Shown in pieces: positions 42,012 through 51,911 of a stretch of DNA of 64,000 bases (positions within the stretch are counted from its first letter, which is position 1; every line of letters starts with the position of its first letter). The DNA is taken from NCBI GenBank assembly GCA_014192065.1, contig BJHH01000001.1, positions 620,001 through 684,000 on the forward strand, in the 5' to 3' direction. A model generated the notes under the pieces. It did not search any database. It saw only the letters and a list, made by a program, of their open reading frames with translations, and was not told the DNA's origin. The position numbers and the translations under genes are program-made. This DNA comes from Gemmatimonadota bacterium. GTDB taxonomy: Bacteria; Gemmatimonadota; Gemmatimonadetes; Gemmatimonadales; Gemmatimonadaceae.

Positions 42012-43352
42012 GTGATCCAGCACCATCATCGCCGAGACGTCGCGCACCGGCTGCGCATCGGAATGCTCGCCGTGCTGGTCGCGCTCGCGCTGCCGACTGT
42101 TGCGGGCGCACAGGGAGCTGGCGCGTCAACGGCGCGTGCCGGCGGCCTTGCCGAAGGCCTTGCCGGACGCGTTGCGGGTCGCGACTCGCTGGTGGTCTCG
42201 GTGCTCACCATGGGCCAAGGTGCGGCGTTGTTCGACCGGTTTGGGCACGCATCGGTGCGTCTGCGCAACCTCACGACCGGTCTCGACTCGGCGTGGAACT
42301 GGGGGATGTATGACTTCAGCGCGCCTGGGTTCATTCCCCGATTCCTCGCTGGCGACACGCGCTACTGGATGGAGGGCTTTCCGTCCGGCGCCCTGATCGA
42401 CTACTACCGGCGGTCGGGACGCGCGGTCTGGGAGCAGGAGTTGTCGTTCAATGCAGAGGAAGCCGATTCGCTGCTGACCTATCTGCGATGGAACGCCCTG
42501 CCAGAGAACAAATTCTATCGGTACGACTACTTCCGTGATAACTGTGCGACGCGCGTTCGCGACCTGCTCGACGGAATTCTCCATGGTGAGTTGACGCGTA
42601 CGATCACCGGCGATGGGTACGGTGTGACGTGGCGTGGTGAGACCATTCGCCTTGTCGATGAGTTTCCGGTCATCGGATTCGGCATGAATTTCGCGCTCGG
42701 TGCGCCCGCGGATGCCACCGTTTCCGCGTGGGAAGCGTTGTTCATCCCGATGCGGCTGCGCGATGCGATCCGCACGGTCAAGGTTCGCAGGGCCGGCGAG
42801 GCGGACCGCGCGCTGGTCAGTCACGAGGTCGAGTTGGCCCCTGTTGGGCTGTATGTCGAGGCGGCGGCGCCGCGTTCGTTTTTTGCCGGAGCGTTGACGC
42901 TTGGTATGGCGCTCGCCCTCGCCGTGTTGTTGACGGGCAATGCAGCCGCAACCTCCGCTGTCGCACGGAATTTCGTCCGGGTGATGGGCATGACCTGGCA
43001 CTTCGTGGCCGGAATGAGCGGGACGCTGGTCCTGCTCGCCGGGCTGATGACGCATCACCTCTTCATGGGCGCCAACACGGGCGTACTGCTCGGCACGCCG
43101 GTGTCGCTGGCGCTGGTCGTCCTGATGATTCCCGCCTGGTCGCACACGCCTGACACCCGCCGGCTTCGGTTGGCCGCGACGCTTTCGTTATTCACCTGTG
43201 GTGCGGCGATCCTTGCGCTCATCGCGCATGCCGTGCCGTCGGTTGCACCAGCCAATCTGGCCGCCGTCGCGCTGGCACTGCCAGTGCATGCGGCGTTCGC
43301 GTACCTGCTCCGCCTGCGCGCAGCGTCGCTGCCCACTGGAGTGGCCGCATGA
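42012..43352 (+). CDS. DUF4105 (Lnb-like) membrane protein, 446 aa
   Basis: After a signal sequence ('MLAVLVALALPTVAGAQ') comes a periplasmic DUF4105 domain: 'TMGQGAALFDRFGHASVRLR', 'WNWGMYDFSAPGFIPRFLAG', 'NKFYRYDYFRDNCATRVRDL'. The FGH and NCAT motifs are the conserved putative catalytic His and Cys of an NlpC/P60-like peptidase fold. From residue about 290 there are several membrane helices ('FFAGALTLGMALALAVLLTG', 'WHFVAGMSGTLVLLAGLMTH', 'LGTPVSLALVVLMIPAW'). The function is undetermined in this family. GTG 42012 gives a basic n-region; an alternative start is ATG 42063. The stop overlaps hyuA by 4 nt. Confidence 0.85.
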   Translation: MIQHHHRRDVAHRLRIGMLAVLVALALPTVAGAQGAGASTARAGGLAEGLAGRVAGRDSLVVSVLTMGQGAALFDRFGHASVRLRNLTTGLDSAWNWGMYDFSAPGFIPRFLAGDTRYWMEGFPSGALIDYYRRSGRAVWEQELSFNAEEADSLLTYLRWNALPENKFYRYDYFRDNCATRVRDLLDGILHGELTRTITGDGYGVTWRGETIRLVDEFPVIGFGMNFALGAPADATVSAWEALFIPMRLRDAIRTVKVRRAGEADRALVSHEVELAPVGLYVEAAAPRSFFAGALTLGMALALAVLLTGNAAATSAVARNFVRVMGMTWHFVAGMSGTLVLLAGLMTHHLFMGANTGVLLGTPVSLALVVLMIPAWSHTPDTRRLRLAATLSLFTCGAAILALIAHAVPSVAPANLAAVALALPVHAAFAYLLRLRAASLPTGVAA

Positions 43353-45253
43353 CGCTGTCGGTCGGCGTGGATGTTGGCGGTACGTTCACCGACCTCGCCG
43401 CGGTCGGAAGCGACGGCCGAGTGGTGACGCGCAAAGTATTGAGTACGCCGTCCGACCAGAGCGAGGGCGTGGCAAGGGCGCTCGCCGCGCTTGGCCACGC
43501 CCCGTCCGATATTCACCGTATCGCGCACGGCACGACCGTCGTGACGAATCTGCTGCTCGAGCGAAAGGGCGCGCGCGTGGTGCTCTGCGCCACCCAGGGT
43601 GCCGCAGACCTCCTCGAGTTGCGTCGCCAGGAACGTGCCGGCCTGTACGATCTGTCGCTGCACCATCCAGCGCCGCTCGTGCCACACGACCGCGTGGTGC
43701 CGACCAATGAGCGCATCACGGCCAATGGGGTGCTGACGGCGCTCACCGACGCTGAAGCTGCGCGCGTCGCGGACGACGTGGCCAAGTTGGCGCCAGACAT
43801 TGTCGTCGTTTCACTGCTCCACTCGTACGCCAACGACGCGCACGAGGCCAAGCTCGCTGCCGCCATCGCGAAGCGCCTGCCCGGGGTGGACGTTGTGCGC
43901 GGCGCCGCCGTCCTTCCGGAAATCCGAGAGTATGAGCGAACCGCTACTGCGGTTGCGGAGGGGTATGCGCGGCCACGCGTGCATCGCTACATCGAGCACC
44001 TCGCGACGCGACTGAAGCTGGGCGGATATCCGGCCCCCGATGTGATGACGAGTGGTGGCGGCATGCTCCCGGCACACGAGGCTGCATCGAGGGCCGCGTC
44101 GCTGGCGCTTTCCGGGCCGGCTGGCGGTGTCGTCGGTGCGGCGGCAGTGCTCCGCGCGGCGGGCCTCGGCGACGCCCTCACGATCGACATTGGAGGCACC
44201 AGCGCCGACGCGGGCCTGATCCTCGGTGGTGAGCCGATGGTCGAGCCCGGCGGCAGCGTGGCCGGTGTGCCGATCGCGCTGCCCCGCGTACTCGTCGAAA
44301 CGGTGAGTGCTGGTGGTGGCAGTATTGCCTGGGTCGATGACGGTGGTGCGTTGCGAGTCGGGCCGCACAGCGCCGGTGCGGTTCCTGGGCCCGTGGCCTT
44401 CGGCCGCGGTGGCATGGATCCGACGGTGACCGATGCGCACATCGTGCTCGGCCGGCTCGACGCCGCGGAGCTCTCGGGTGGCGTGGCGCTCGATCGGCCG
44501 GCCGCCCGTTCCGCCATCGCCGCGCTCGCGAAGAAGATGCGCGTCACCACCGAACGCACCGCCGAAGCGATCGTCGCCATTGCCGACGCCGCCGTCGCCC
44601 GCGCGCTCCGGCGCGTGAGTGTCGAGCGAGGCGTCGATCCGCGACAGTGCGTGCTGGTGGCGTTCGGTGGTGGCGGACCGCTACACGGTTGTGCGCTCGC
44701 CGACCTATTGGGGATGACCCGGATCCTCGTTCCGCCGCACGCGGGCGTGCTCAGTGCGCTTGGCCTCGCCATTGCGCCCGAGCGCCGCGAAGCGGCAACG
44801 AGCGTGATGCGTGCCGCGTCCGACATGACGAAGCCCGACATGGCGCGACTTCACCATGCGCTCGCGACCAATGCACAGGGCACGATGCGGGCAGCACGTG
44901 TGACGGCCCACGCGCGCGTACGCTACGCGGGCCAGGGCTACGAACTCGACGTGCCGTTCACCGGCCGCGATGATGGGGGCACGCTCGCACGCCGCTTTCG
45001 CTCGCTGCATGTGGCGCGATACGGTTTTACGCTCGATCGCGCGGTCGAGATCGTCGCGGCGCGCGCCGCGGCGCACGGCAAGCCGTTGAAGCTCAAGCTG
45101 ACGGCGACTGGGCGCTCGCCGATGCCTCGGAAGTCCGTCGCGCCGATGCGCGGTCCGCGCGTCATCACGCTTCCCGATGCCACGATGGTCGTTGCGCGTG
45201 GCTGGACCGCCAAGCCGCTTCCAATCGGCGGCTGGCTCCTGGAGCGTACATGA
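43349..45253 (+). CDS. hyuA: Hydantoinase/oxoprolinase subunit A, 634 aa
   Basis: The ASKHA-type N-terminal motif 'MTLSVGVDVGGTFTDLAAVG' and 'IHRIAHGTTVVTNLLLERKG' open the protein. 'VMTSGGGMLPAHEAASRAAS', 'LSGPAGGVVGAAAVLRAAG', 'LTIDIGGTSADAGLILGG' and 'VLVAFGGGGPLHGCALADLL' follow, all hallmarks of HyuA/5-oxoprolinase-like subunits. These ATP-dependent enzymes open cyclic amides such as N-methylhydantoin, 5-oxoproline, acetone- or acetophenone-derived carboxylation substrates, working with subunit B. The exact substrate cannot be assigned. It overlaps both its neighbours by 4 nt, and hyuB follows directly. Confidence 0.92.
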   Translation: MTLSVGVDVGGTFTDLAAVGSDGRVVTRKVLSTPSDQSEGVARALAALGHAPSDIHRIAHGTTVVTNLLLERKGARVVLCATQGAADLLELRRQERAGLYDLSLHHPAPLVPHDRVVPTNERITANGVLTALTDAEAARVADDVAKLAPDIVVVSLLHSYANDAHEAKLAAAIAKRLPGVDVVRGAAVLPEIREYERTATAVAEGYARPRVHRYIEHLATRLKLGGYPAPDVMTSGGGMLPAHEAASRAASLALSGPAGGVVGAAAVLRAAGLGDALTIDIGGTSADAGLILGGEPMVEPGGSVAGVPIALPRVLVETVSAGGGSIAWVDDGGALRVGPHSAGAVPGPVAFGRGGMDPTVTDAHIVLGRLDAAELSGGVALDRPAARSAIAALAKKMRVTTERTAEAIVAIADAAVARALRRVSVERGVDPRQCVLVAFGGGGPLHGCALADLLGMTRILVPPHAGVLSALGLAIAPERREAATSVMRAASDMTKPDMARLHHALATNAQGTMRAARVTAHARVRYAGQGYELDVPFTGRDDGGTLARRFRSLHVARYGFTLDRAVEIVAARAAAHGKPLKLKLTATGRSPMPRKSVAPMRGPRVITLPDATMVVARGWTAKPLPIGGWLLERT

Positions 45254-46797
45254 CAGCCAAGGCCACAGGCTTCGATGCGCTCACGCTGTCGGTGATGTCC
45301 AACGCGGTCGCGATGATCGCCGAGGAGATGGGCACCGTGTTGGAGCGCGGTGCGCTGTCACCGAACATTCGGGAACGACGCGATGCGTCGTCGGCCATTT
45401 TCGACGTGCGCGGACGGATGATCGCGCAGGCAGCGCACATTCCCGTGCACCTCGGCGCCATGCCCGAGTCGGTGCGGGCGGTGATCGCGCGCCGCCCGGC
45501 GCCAGGCGATCTGTTCCTGCTCAATAGCCCGTACGACGGTGGTTCGCACCTCCCCGATCTCACGATGGTCGAGGCCGTGGCAGAGCGCGGTCGAATCGTC
45601 GGCTACACGGCGGTGCGTGCGCACCACGCCGACGTTGGCGGCATGAGCCCGGGTTCGATGCCTCAGGGCGCGACCGAGCTGGTACAGGAAGGACTGCACC
45701 TTCCGCCGGTGCGCCTCGCTCCCAAGGGAATTCTCGATGAAGCACTGCTCGAGCTGATTCTGGCTAACGTGCGGACGCCGGGTGAGCGTCGAGGCGATCT
45801 CGAGGCCCAGCGCGGTGCGTGCGCCGCCGGGGCTGCCGGTTGGCGCGCGCTGTTGGCGCGCGAAGGTTCCGCCCGCATGGCGACGGCCTGCGACGCGCTG
45901 CTCGACTACACGGAACGCCGCGCGCGCGCACGGCTACGCGAAATCGGGAGCGTGTCTGGCCGTGCCGAAGACATTCTGGAAGGCGATGGCCTGAGCGACA
46001 CGCCCGTGCCGTTTGCCGTGCACCTTCGCGTCAAAAACGGCAATCTGCACCTCGACTTCGCCGGCACGTCACCGCGCGTTCGCGGCAACGTCAATACGGT
46101 CAAGGCGGTGGTGCGCGCGGCGGCGATTTTCGTGCTCCGCTCGCTGCTCGACGACGACGTGCCCACCAACGAGGGTATGGCCCGGCCGGTGCATATCGTG
46201 ACCCCGGACGATTGCGTGCTCGATGCGCGCTGGCCCGCGGCGGTGGCGGCGGGAAATGTCGAGACATCGCAGCGTGTGACCGACCTGCTCTTTGCCGCGT
46301 TCGCCGACGCCGGCGTTGCGGTGCCGGCGCAGGGGCAGGGCACGATGAACAACGTCACATTTGGCGGCAATGGCTGGACCTTTTACGAAACGCTTGGCGG
46401 CGGACAGGGCGCGTCGGCTCGCGGCCCGGGACCCAGTGCCGTGCACGTGGGCATGAGCAACACGCGCAACACGCCGATCGAATCGCTTGAGCGGTCGTAC
46501 CCGATGGAAATCGCCGAATACGCGATCCGGCGCGGCTCAGGTGGAACCGGCGCGCAGGTGGGCGGCGACGGTCTTGTGAGGCGCTATCGCGTCCTCGAGC
46601 GCTGCACGGTCACGCTCGTCACGGAGCGGCGCGTGCGCGCACCGCGCGGCGCGATGGGTGGAGCGGATGGGGCCGTCGGCGTGAACCGGCTGAATGGGAC
46701 GGTGCTCCCAGCGAAGTGCCGGCTCGAACTCAGCGCCGGCGATGTCGTGTCGATCGAGACCCCCGGTGGCGGCGGCTGGGGCCACGTCGTCGGCTGA
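45250..46797 (+). CDS. hyuB: Hydantoinase/oxoprolinase subunit B, 515 aa
   Basis: A complete HyuB: 'ALTLSVMSNAVAMIAEEMGT', 'SPNIRERRDASSAIFDVRGR', 'MIAQAAHIPVHLGAMPESVR', 'DLFLLNSPYDGGSHLPDLTM', 'VRAHHADVGGMSPGSMPQGA' and a C-terminal 'FYETLGGGQGASARGPGPSA'. Conserved acidic and His residues in the N-P-D/GG-HLPD and AHH-D segments are thought to form a metal site in this family. It forms the functional enzyme with subunit A, which ends 4 nt after this gene's ATG. It is the last gene of a run that starts with the acetyltransferase-rimO pair. Confidence 0.92.
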   Translation: MTAKATGFDALTLSVMSNAVAMIAEEMGTVLERGALSPNIRERRDASSAIFDVRGRMIAQAAHIPVHLGAMPESVRAVIARRPAPGDLFLLNSPYDGGSHLPDLTMVEAVAERGRIVGYTAVRAHHADVGGMSPGSMPQGATELVQEGLHLPPVRLAPKGILDEALLELILANVRTPGERRGDLEAQRGACAAGAAGWRALLAREGSARMATACDALLDYTERRARARLREIGSVSGRAEDILEGDGLSDTPVPFAVHLRVKNGNLHLDFAGTSPRVRGNVNTVKAVVRAAAIFVLRSLLDDDVPTNEGMARPVHIVTPDDCVLDARWPAAVAAGNVETSQRVTDLLFAAFADAGVAVPAQGQGTMNNVTFGGNGWTFYETLGGGQGASARGPGPSAVHVGMSNTRNTPIESLERSYPMEIAEYAIRRGSGGTGAQVGGDGLVRRYRVLERCTVTLVTERRVRAPRGAMGGADGAVGVNRLNGTVLPAKCRLELSAGDVVSIETPGGGGWGHVVG

Positions 46798-46862
46798 GCG
46801 CCCGAGGTCCGGAGCGGGCGCGGTTCGCGCCGCTGCGAGGCAACGAGTTTCGATCTGGCGCG

Positions 46863-46868
46863 TATACT
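46863..46868 (+). promoter_or_regulatory. Candidate -10 box before the second DUF5916 gene
   Basis: TATACT lies in the 171-nt gap after hyuB. No clear -35 is seen at normal spacing, so the call is tentative. A promoter is expected here because the downstream barrel gene is not overlapped by the operon before it. Confidence 0.35.
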
Positions 46869-46968
46869 TCCTTGCTGACGTTATTCAGCTCATGAGTGCG
46901 CCTCCGGGGGGTGGTTGGCGGTACCCTCGGAGGCGCGTCTTACGTTCGCGACCCCCACCTCCGTATAC

Positions 46969-49611
46969 GTGCCCCGTCCATTCTGGCGCATCGCTTCGCG
47001 CATGCTTCTCGCCGCACTCGCTTTCCTCGCTTCCGCCTCCGCGTTGGACGCGCAGGCATCACCCAAGCGTGCGACCGCGGTTCGCCTCGCCGGTCCGGCG
47101 CCACGAATCGACGGACGTCTTGATGACGCGGCGTGGACGGGGGTGGCGCCGCTCGAGGACTTCAATCAGCAGCGGCCGACCGAGGGGGGTGTGCCGTCGG
47201 AACGGACGCAGGTCTTCATCCGCTACGACAACGACGCGCTCTACCTAGGTGCGCGGATGTTTCGGGCCCAGCCGTCCGATATCCTGCGCAGCCTTTCGCG
47301 CCGCGACGGTTCTGCGACGGCTGAGCACCTGCAGGTTACGTTCGACACGCATCGCGATGGGCGCACCGGCTACGCATTCAAGATTTCGGCCGCCGGTGTG
47401 CAAGGCGACTTCCATCACGCGCAGGACAACGAAATGCGCGGGCGCGAAGCGCAGTACGATCCGGTCTGGGAGGCGAGCGCCGCTATCGATTCGCTTGGAT
47501 GGGTCGCCGAAATGCGGATCCCGTTCTCGCAGCTCCGTTTCCCGGCCGCCGATCGGCAGGAATGGGGATTCCAGCTCGACCGGTGGATGCCAGACAAGAA
47601 CGAAGACCTCCAGTGGATCGTGATCCCAACCAAGGAGACGGGGTACATCTCCAGGTTTGGCACGCTCACTGGTATTGCGGGGGTCAAGGCAGTCCGTCCC
47701 GTGGAGCTGCTGCCGTATGTGGCTTCGGACGCGGTTCGGGCCGCGGTGGTGGACCAGGCCAATCCGTTTCGCAATCCAACGCGAACGCGAGTCGGCATGG
47801 ACGCCAAATTTGGAATTGGGTCCAACCTGACGATCGATGCAACGATGAACCCAGACTTCGGTCAGGTGGAGGCCGATCCGGCCGAGGTGAACCTATCCGC
47901 GTTCGAGACCATCGTCGAAGAACGCCGCACCTTCTTTACCGAAGGAGCGCAACTCCTTCGTATCGAGGGCCCAAACTACTTCTATTCACGGCGTATCGGT
48001 GCAGCGCCGCATCTGAGTGTGAGCGGCGATTACGTCGACCAGCCACGGGCTAGCACCATTCTCGGCGCCGCCAAGCTCACGGGGCGCACGGCCTCGCGCC
48101 TCTCCGTCGGTGCGCTGCTCGGCATGACCGGCCGTGCTAATGCGCGGGTGTTCTCTGTGGACAGCAATCGTACGACGAGTACGGTCGTCGAACCACGAAC
48201 GGAATACGCGGTGGTTCGGCTGGAGCAGGAACTTGGCAAACAGGCGTCCACATTCGGCGGCATGCTCGTGGCCATGCGACGCGATCTGGGAAGCGATCCG
48301 AAGCTTACCGCGCGCCTGGCGAGCCAAGCCTACTCGGGCGGCGTGGACTGGCGTATCCGATGGCAGCAGGGCAAGTACGCGGTCAGCGGGTACGCGGGGT
48401 TCAGCCACGTCGAGGGTGACTCACTCGCGATCGGTCGGGTCCAACGGTCCAGCGCCCACTATTTCCAGCGTCCAGACGGCGCCTATCTCGATTACGACCC
48501 GTCGCGCCAGTCGCTCACGGGCTACACCGCTTCCATCCGCGCCGACAAGGACGCGGGCCGCCGCATCCTCTGGGGCGCGCAGGTGTCGACTGAGACGTCC
48601 GGGTATGAAGTGAACGATGTCGGCCGGCTGCAGTCGGCCGAGGACGTTGACTACAACGCCGACATCCAGATTCGGGAAACCGAGCCGGGGCGATACCTCC
48701 GCAACTGGCGGCTCGGGTTCGTCTCCCGTGGCTCGTTCAACTACGGAGGAAACCACACTAACGCGGAGTGGCAGCAGAGCGCCAACCTCACCTTTCTCAA
48801 CTTCTGGTCGTTGAACCTGAATACGCGGCTCGACGCATCGACACTCGACGACGCGCTCACGCGGGGCGGGCCGCTGATGCGGACCGGCTTGAGCTGGGGA
48901 CAGGACTACCGCCTCAACAGCGCGATGGGAGCACGGACAGGCTGGCGGGCGAATTACAACTGGGGCAGGGATGCGTTGGGCGGCTGGCGCAGCGCCTTCG
49001 GTGGCGGTATCACCGTGCGGCCGTCGCCGCGCTGGCAGCTCTCTCTCGATCCCAACTATCAGCGGAGCACCGACTCACGCCAATACGTGACAACTGTCAC
49101 CGATGCGGCGGCGACCGCCACCTACGGCGCCCGATACCTCTTCGCGTATGTGGATCGTGTGACGACGTCGCTGAAGACGCGGGTCAACTACGCCTTCTCA
49201 CGGTCGTTGACCCTCGAGGGATACGCCGAGCCATTCGCGGCGAGCGGGCGTTACCACGGGATCGGCGAACTGCGTGCGCCCCGCACCAGCGAGCTGCGCC
49301 GTTACGGCGCCGAAGGCACGACGATTACGCGACTAGCCGACGGTTCGTATGCGGTCACCCCGCAAGGGGCGGCGTTCACCCTCAGCAACCGCGACTTCAA
49401 CGTGCTGTCGTTCCGGTCGAACGTCGTGCTGCGTTGGGAATGGCACGCGGGCAGTACGCTCTACGTGGTCTGGCAGCAGAATCGGCGTGCCTCCGAAGCG
49501 CTCGGCGAGCCGGTCAGCGCGGCCGACCTGCTCAACACCACGCGTGCCGCTGGCGACAATTTTCTTGCGCTGAAGATGAGCTACTGGCTGCCTGTTAAAG
49601 GCCGCTCGTAA
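46969..49611 (+). CDS. DUF5916-type outer membrane protein, second copy, about 880 aa
   Basis: A signal peptide ('MLLAALAFLASASALDAQA') follows a short basic lead. The CBM9-like domain reads 'RIDGRLDDAAWTGVAPLEDF', 'VFIRYDNDALYLGARMF', 'FDTHRDGRTGYAFKISAAGV' and 'VAEMRIPFSQLRFP'. The barrel has the DUF5916 blocks 'MNPDFGQVEADPAEVNLSAF' and 'EERRTFFTEGAQLL', and ends 'FLALKMSYWLPVKGRS'. It is a paralogue of the protein at 12386, about 100 residues longer. GTG 46969 is chosen because it adds an Arg-rich n-region to the signal peptide; ATG 47002 is the alternative. The function of the family is not established. It stands alone after the hydantoinase genes. Confidence 0.85.
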   Translation: MPRPFWRIASRMLLAALAFLASASALDAQASPKRATAVRLAGPAPRIDGRLDDAAWTGVAPLEDFNQQRPTEGGVPSERTQVFIRYDNDALYLGARMFRAQPSDILRSLSRRDGSATAEHLQVTFDTHRDGRTGYAFKISAAGVQGDFHHAQDNEMRGREAQYDPVWEASAAIDSLGWVAEMRIPFSQLRFPAADRQEWGFQLDRWMPDKNEDLQWIVIPTKETGYISRFGTLTGIAGVKAVRPVELLPYVASDAVRAAVVDQANPFRNPTRTRVGMDAKFGIGSNLTIDATMNPDFGQVEADPAEVNLSAFETIVEERRTFFTEGAQLLRIEGPNYFYSRRIGAAPHLSVSGDYVDQPRASTILGAAKLTGRTASRLSVGALLGMTGRANARVFSVDSNRTTSTVVEPRTEYAVVRLEQELGKQASTFGGMLVAMRRDLGSDPKLTARLASQAYSGGVDWRIRWQQGKYAVSGYAGFSHVEGDSLAIGRVQRSSAHYFQRPDGAYLDYDPSRQSLTGYTASIRADKDAGRRILWGAQVSTETSGYEVNDVGRLQSAEDVDYNADIQIRETEPGRYLRNWRLGFVSRGSFNYGGNHTNAEWQQSANLTFLNFWSLNLNTRLDASTLDDALTRGGPLMRTGLSWGQDYRLNSAMGARTGWRANYNWGRDALGGWRSAFGGGITVRPSPRWQLSLDPNYQRSTDSRQYVTTVTDAAATATYGARYLFAYVDRVTTSLKTRVNYAFSRSLTLEGYAEPFAASGRYHGIGELRAPRTSELRRYGAEGTTITRLADGSYAVTPQGAAFTLSNRDFNVLSFRSNVVLRWEWHAGSTLYVVWQQNRRASEALGEPVSAADLLNTTRAAGDNFLALKMSYWLPVKGRS

Positions 49612-49648
49612 GCCCTTGTGCCGCAACCCCTTGCAAGTCGGGCGAGAC

Positions 49649-49677
49649 TTGAAGCCGAGCCTGTAACTCACTATATT
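49649..49677 (+). promoter_or_regulatory. Promoter of rpmE
   Basis: TTGAAG (49649-49654) and TATATT (49672-49677) are separated by exactly 17 nt, close to the sigma-70 consensus. Transcription would start near 49684 and give a leader of about 33 nt, with GAGG 6 nt before the rpmE ATG. Confidence 0.7.
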
Positions 49678-49716
49678 CATGGGCTCGCCCAAGATCTGTT
49701 CATTCCGAGGCATCAC

Positions 49717-49932
49717 ATGAAAGCCGAAATCCATCCCGTGTACGCCACCGCGAATGTGAAGTGCGCGTGCGGCAACACGTTCGCCACGCGGTCCACGCAG
49801 TCGGAAATCCACACGGATATCTGCGCGGCGTGCCACCCGTTCTACACCGGCAAGCTGCGGCTCGTCGACACCGCCGGCCGCGTCGAACGGTTCCGCCAGA
49901 AGTACGCGACGACGCCGAAGCCGACCGCGTAA
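49717..49932 (+). CDS. rpmE: Ribosomal protein L31 (zinc-binding form), 71 aa
   Basis: '[20 protein letters not shown]' and '[20 protein letters not shown]' give the L31 fold with the zinc-ligand pattern CxC...CxxC (C+ form). Its length is normal for L31. The ATG is fixed by the family start and a GAGG upstream. L31 bridges the two ribosomal subunits on the 50S central protuberance side. It leads the prfA-prmC cluster, a common arrangement. In-frame sequence upstream of 49717 is leader, not coding. Confidence 0.96.
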   Translation: MKAEIHPVYATANVKCACGNTFATRSTQSEIHTDICAACHPFYTGKLRLVDTAGRVERFRQKYATTPKPTA

Positions 49933-49944
49933 GGCTCGTTCCGC

Positions 49945-51021
49945 TTGGCGCTCCGCGACCTACTCGCCGACGCGGTCTCCCGCGCGGCGGCCGTCGAAGG
50001 GCAACTCCTCGATCCAAAGACGGTCCGCGACGCGAAGCTTATGGCGTCGCTGGGGCGCGAGCACCAGCGACTCGGCAAGGTCGTTGAGCGCGCAGAGGCT
50101 TTGAAGAAGCTGGACGACGAGCTCGCCTCCACGGGCGAGCTCGCGTCGTCTGACGACGCAGAGATGGCCGCCGAGGCGCGCGCAGAGACCGCCGTCCTCG
50201 AGATCTCGATCAAGGCGCTCGAGGAAGAACTCAAGCCGCTGCTCCTGCCGCCGGACCCTCTCAACGACCGCAATTGCATCCTCGAAATCCGTGCCGGTAC
50301 CGGCGGCGACGAGGCCGCGATCTTTGCGGCGGACATTTGGCGCATGTACACGCGCCACATCGAACGCATCGGCTGGAAGATCGAGATCCTGTCGATGTCG
50401 GAAGCGACGCTGGGCGGCGTGAAGGAAGTGATTTTTAAGATCGTCGGCGCGAGCGCATTCGGAGAGATGCGGTGGGAAAGCGGCGTACATCGCGTGCAGC
50501 GGGTGCCGGCCACGGAAGCCGCCGGCCGCATTCACACCTCTGCTGCGACGGTGGCCGTACTCCCGGAAGCCGAGGAAATCGACCTCAGGATCGAGGACAA
50601 GGACCTGCGCATCGATGTGTTTCGCGCCAGCGGTCCCGGTGGCCAGAGTGTGAACACGACGGACAGCGCCGTCCGCATCACGCACCTTCCCACGGGCCTC
50701 GTCGTCTCGCAGCAGGACCAGAAGAGCCAGCTGCAGAACAAGCTGAAGGGCATGGAAGTGCTTCGCGCTCGGCTGCTCGACGCGAAGGTCGCAGCGCAGG
50801 AAGCCGAGCGCTCGCGCATCCGGCGCTCGCAAGTGAGTACCGGCGACCGATCGGCGAAGATCCGCACCTACAACTACCCGCAGAGTCGCGTCACCGACCA
50901 TCGGATTGGGTTCACGACGCATAACCTGACTGGCATCATGAGCGGTGAGCTCGGCCCACTCATCGAAGCGCTGAAGCTGGCGGACCTCGACGAAAAGTTG
51001 GCTGGTGGCGGCTCGCAATGA
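49945..51021 (+). CDS. prfA: Peptide chain release factor 1, 358 aa
   Basis: RF1 is recognised by '[20 protein letters not shown]', the central '[17 protein letters not shown]', '[20 protein letters not shown]', the catalytic GGQ (residues 232-234) in '[20 protein letters not shown]', and the C-terminal '[17 protein letters not shown]'-like region. The length is typical of RF1, and the absence of an RF2 frameshift supports that assignment. It releases peptides at UAA and UAG. The start is TTG, 12 nt after rpmE, with no strong Shine-Dalgarno in the gap. RF1 is relevant to the amber codon inside the btuB-like gene, since it would terminate there. The stop overlaps prmC by 4 nt. Confidence 0.95.
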   Translation: MALRDLLADAVSRAAAVEGQLLDPKTVRDAKLMASLGREHQRLGKVVERAEALKKLDDELASTGELASSDDAEMAAEARAETAVLEISIKALEEELKPLLLPPDPLNDRNCILEIRAGTGGDEAAIFAADIWRMYTRHIERIGWKIEILSMSEATLGGVKEVIFKIVGASAFGEMRWESGVHRVQRVPATEAAGRIHTSAATVAVLPEAEEIDLRIEDKDLRIDVFRASGPGGQSVNTTDSAVRITHLPTGLVVSQQDQKSQLQNKLKGMEVLRARLLDAKVAAQEAERSRIRRSQVSTGDRSAKIRTYNYPQSRVTDHRIGFTTHNLTGIMSGELGPLIEALKLADLDEKLAGGGSQ

Positions 51022-51902
51022 CGCCGAGCGCCGTGATCGCGACTGTGGGGACGCTCCTCGACGAGATCGCGGTGGCGCTTGCCGGCGACGGCGCACCTCC
51101 CGATCGGGGTAGCGCGCGCGACCTGATTGGCGCCGTGCTCAACCAACCGCGATTTTGGCCCACGGCGCACCGCGATCATCCGCTCGACGACACGACGTGT
51201 CAGACGATCCATCGTGCCGCCGACGCGCTGCGAACGGGAATGCCGTTTGCCTACGCGGTCGGCCAGGCCGCGTTCAGAAACCTCACGCTGAAGGTCGACC
51301 GCCGCGTGCTGATCCCGCGGCCTGAAACCGAATTGCTCGTGGACCTCGTCCTGGCCGCCACCGGTGGGCACGGCCGGGTTGCCGACATCGGCACCGGTTC
51401 CGGTGCGATCGCGCTGTCGCTCGCCGCCGAAGGCCAGTTTGAGCGGATCTTCGCGACCGACCTATCCGCCGATGCCTTGGCGCTGGCGTTCGACAATCTG
51501 CAGGCGATTCCGGCGGACCGTCGCGCGCTCGTGGACTTTCGGCAAGGCGACCTGACGGCGCCGCTTGCCGGCGAATCGGTCACGGTCATCGTATCCAATC
51601 CGCCCTACATTGCGAATACCGAACGGGACGCCCTTCCCCCGTCGGTTCGCGACTGGGAACCGCACCTGGCCCTCTTCTCCGGTGACGGCGGGATGACCGC
51701 CATCAACGGCCTGATCGTGGAAGCGGCTGAGGTGCTAGCGCCCGGCGGACTATTGTTTGTTGAACTCGACTCGCAGCGCGCGCAGCTGGCGCGTTCGGCT
51801 GCGGAAACCGATGGCCGGTGGAGCGACATTCAGATCCGGCCTGACCTGACGGGACGCGAGCGCTTTCTCGTTGCCCGACGCACCCACGATATCACCGGGT
51901 AA
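51018..51902 (+). CDS. prmC: Release factor glutamine methyltransferase PrmC, 294 aa
   Basis: An N-terminal helical domain precedes a class I SAM methyltransferase: '[16 protein letters not shown]' for SAM binding and the catalytic '[11 protein letters not shown]' (NPPY at 194-197). '[20 protein letters not shown]' follows. PrmC methylates the Gln of the GGQ motif in release factors, and its gene directly follows prfA with a 4-nt overlap, the conserved pairing. The N-terminal domain is somewhat divergent, but the motifs are clear. Confidence 0.95.
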   Translation: MTPSAVIATVGTLLDEIAVALAGDGAPPDRGSARDLIGAVLNQPRFWPTAHRDHPLDDTTCQTIHRAADALRTGMPFAYAVGQAAFRNLTLKVDRRVLIPRPETELLVDLVLAATGGHGRVADIGTGSGAIALSLAAEGQFERIFATDLSADALALAFDNLQAIPADRRALVDFRQGDLTAPLAGESVTVIVSNPPYIANTERDALPPSVRDWEPHLALFSGDGGMTAINGLIVEAAEVLAPGGLLFVELDSQRAQLARSAAETDGRWSDIQIRPDLTGRERFLVARRTHDITG

Positions 51903-51911
51903 CCGCGACCT

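Noticed and set aside
46915-46968. TTG start for the second DUF5916 protein
   Set aside because: It adds residues that separate the signal peptide from the N-terminus; a start at 46969 or 47002 gives a normal signal sequence.
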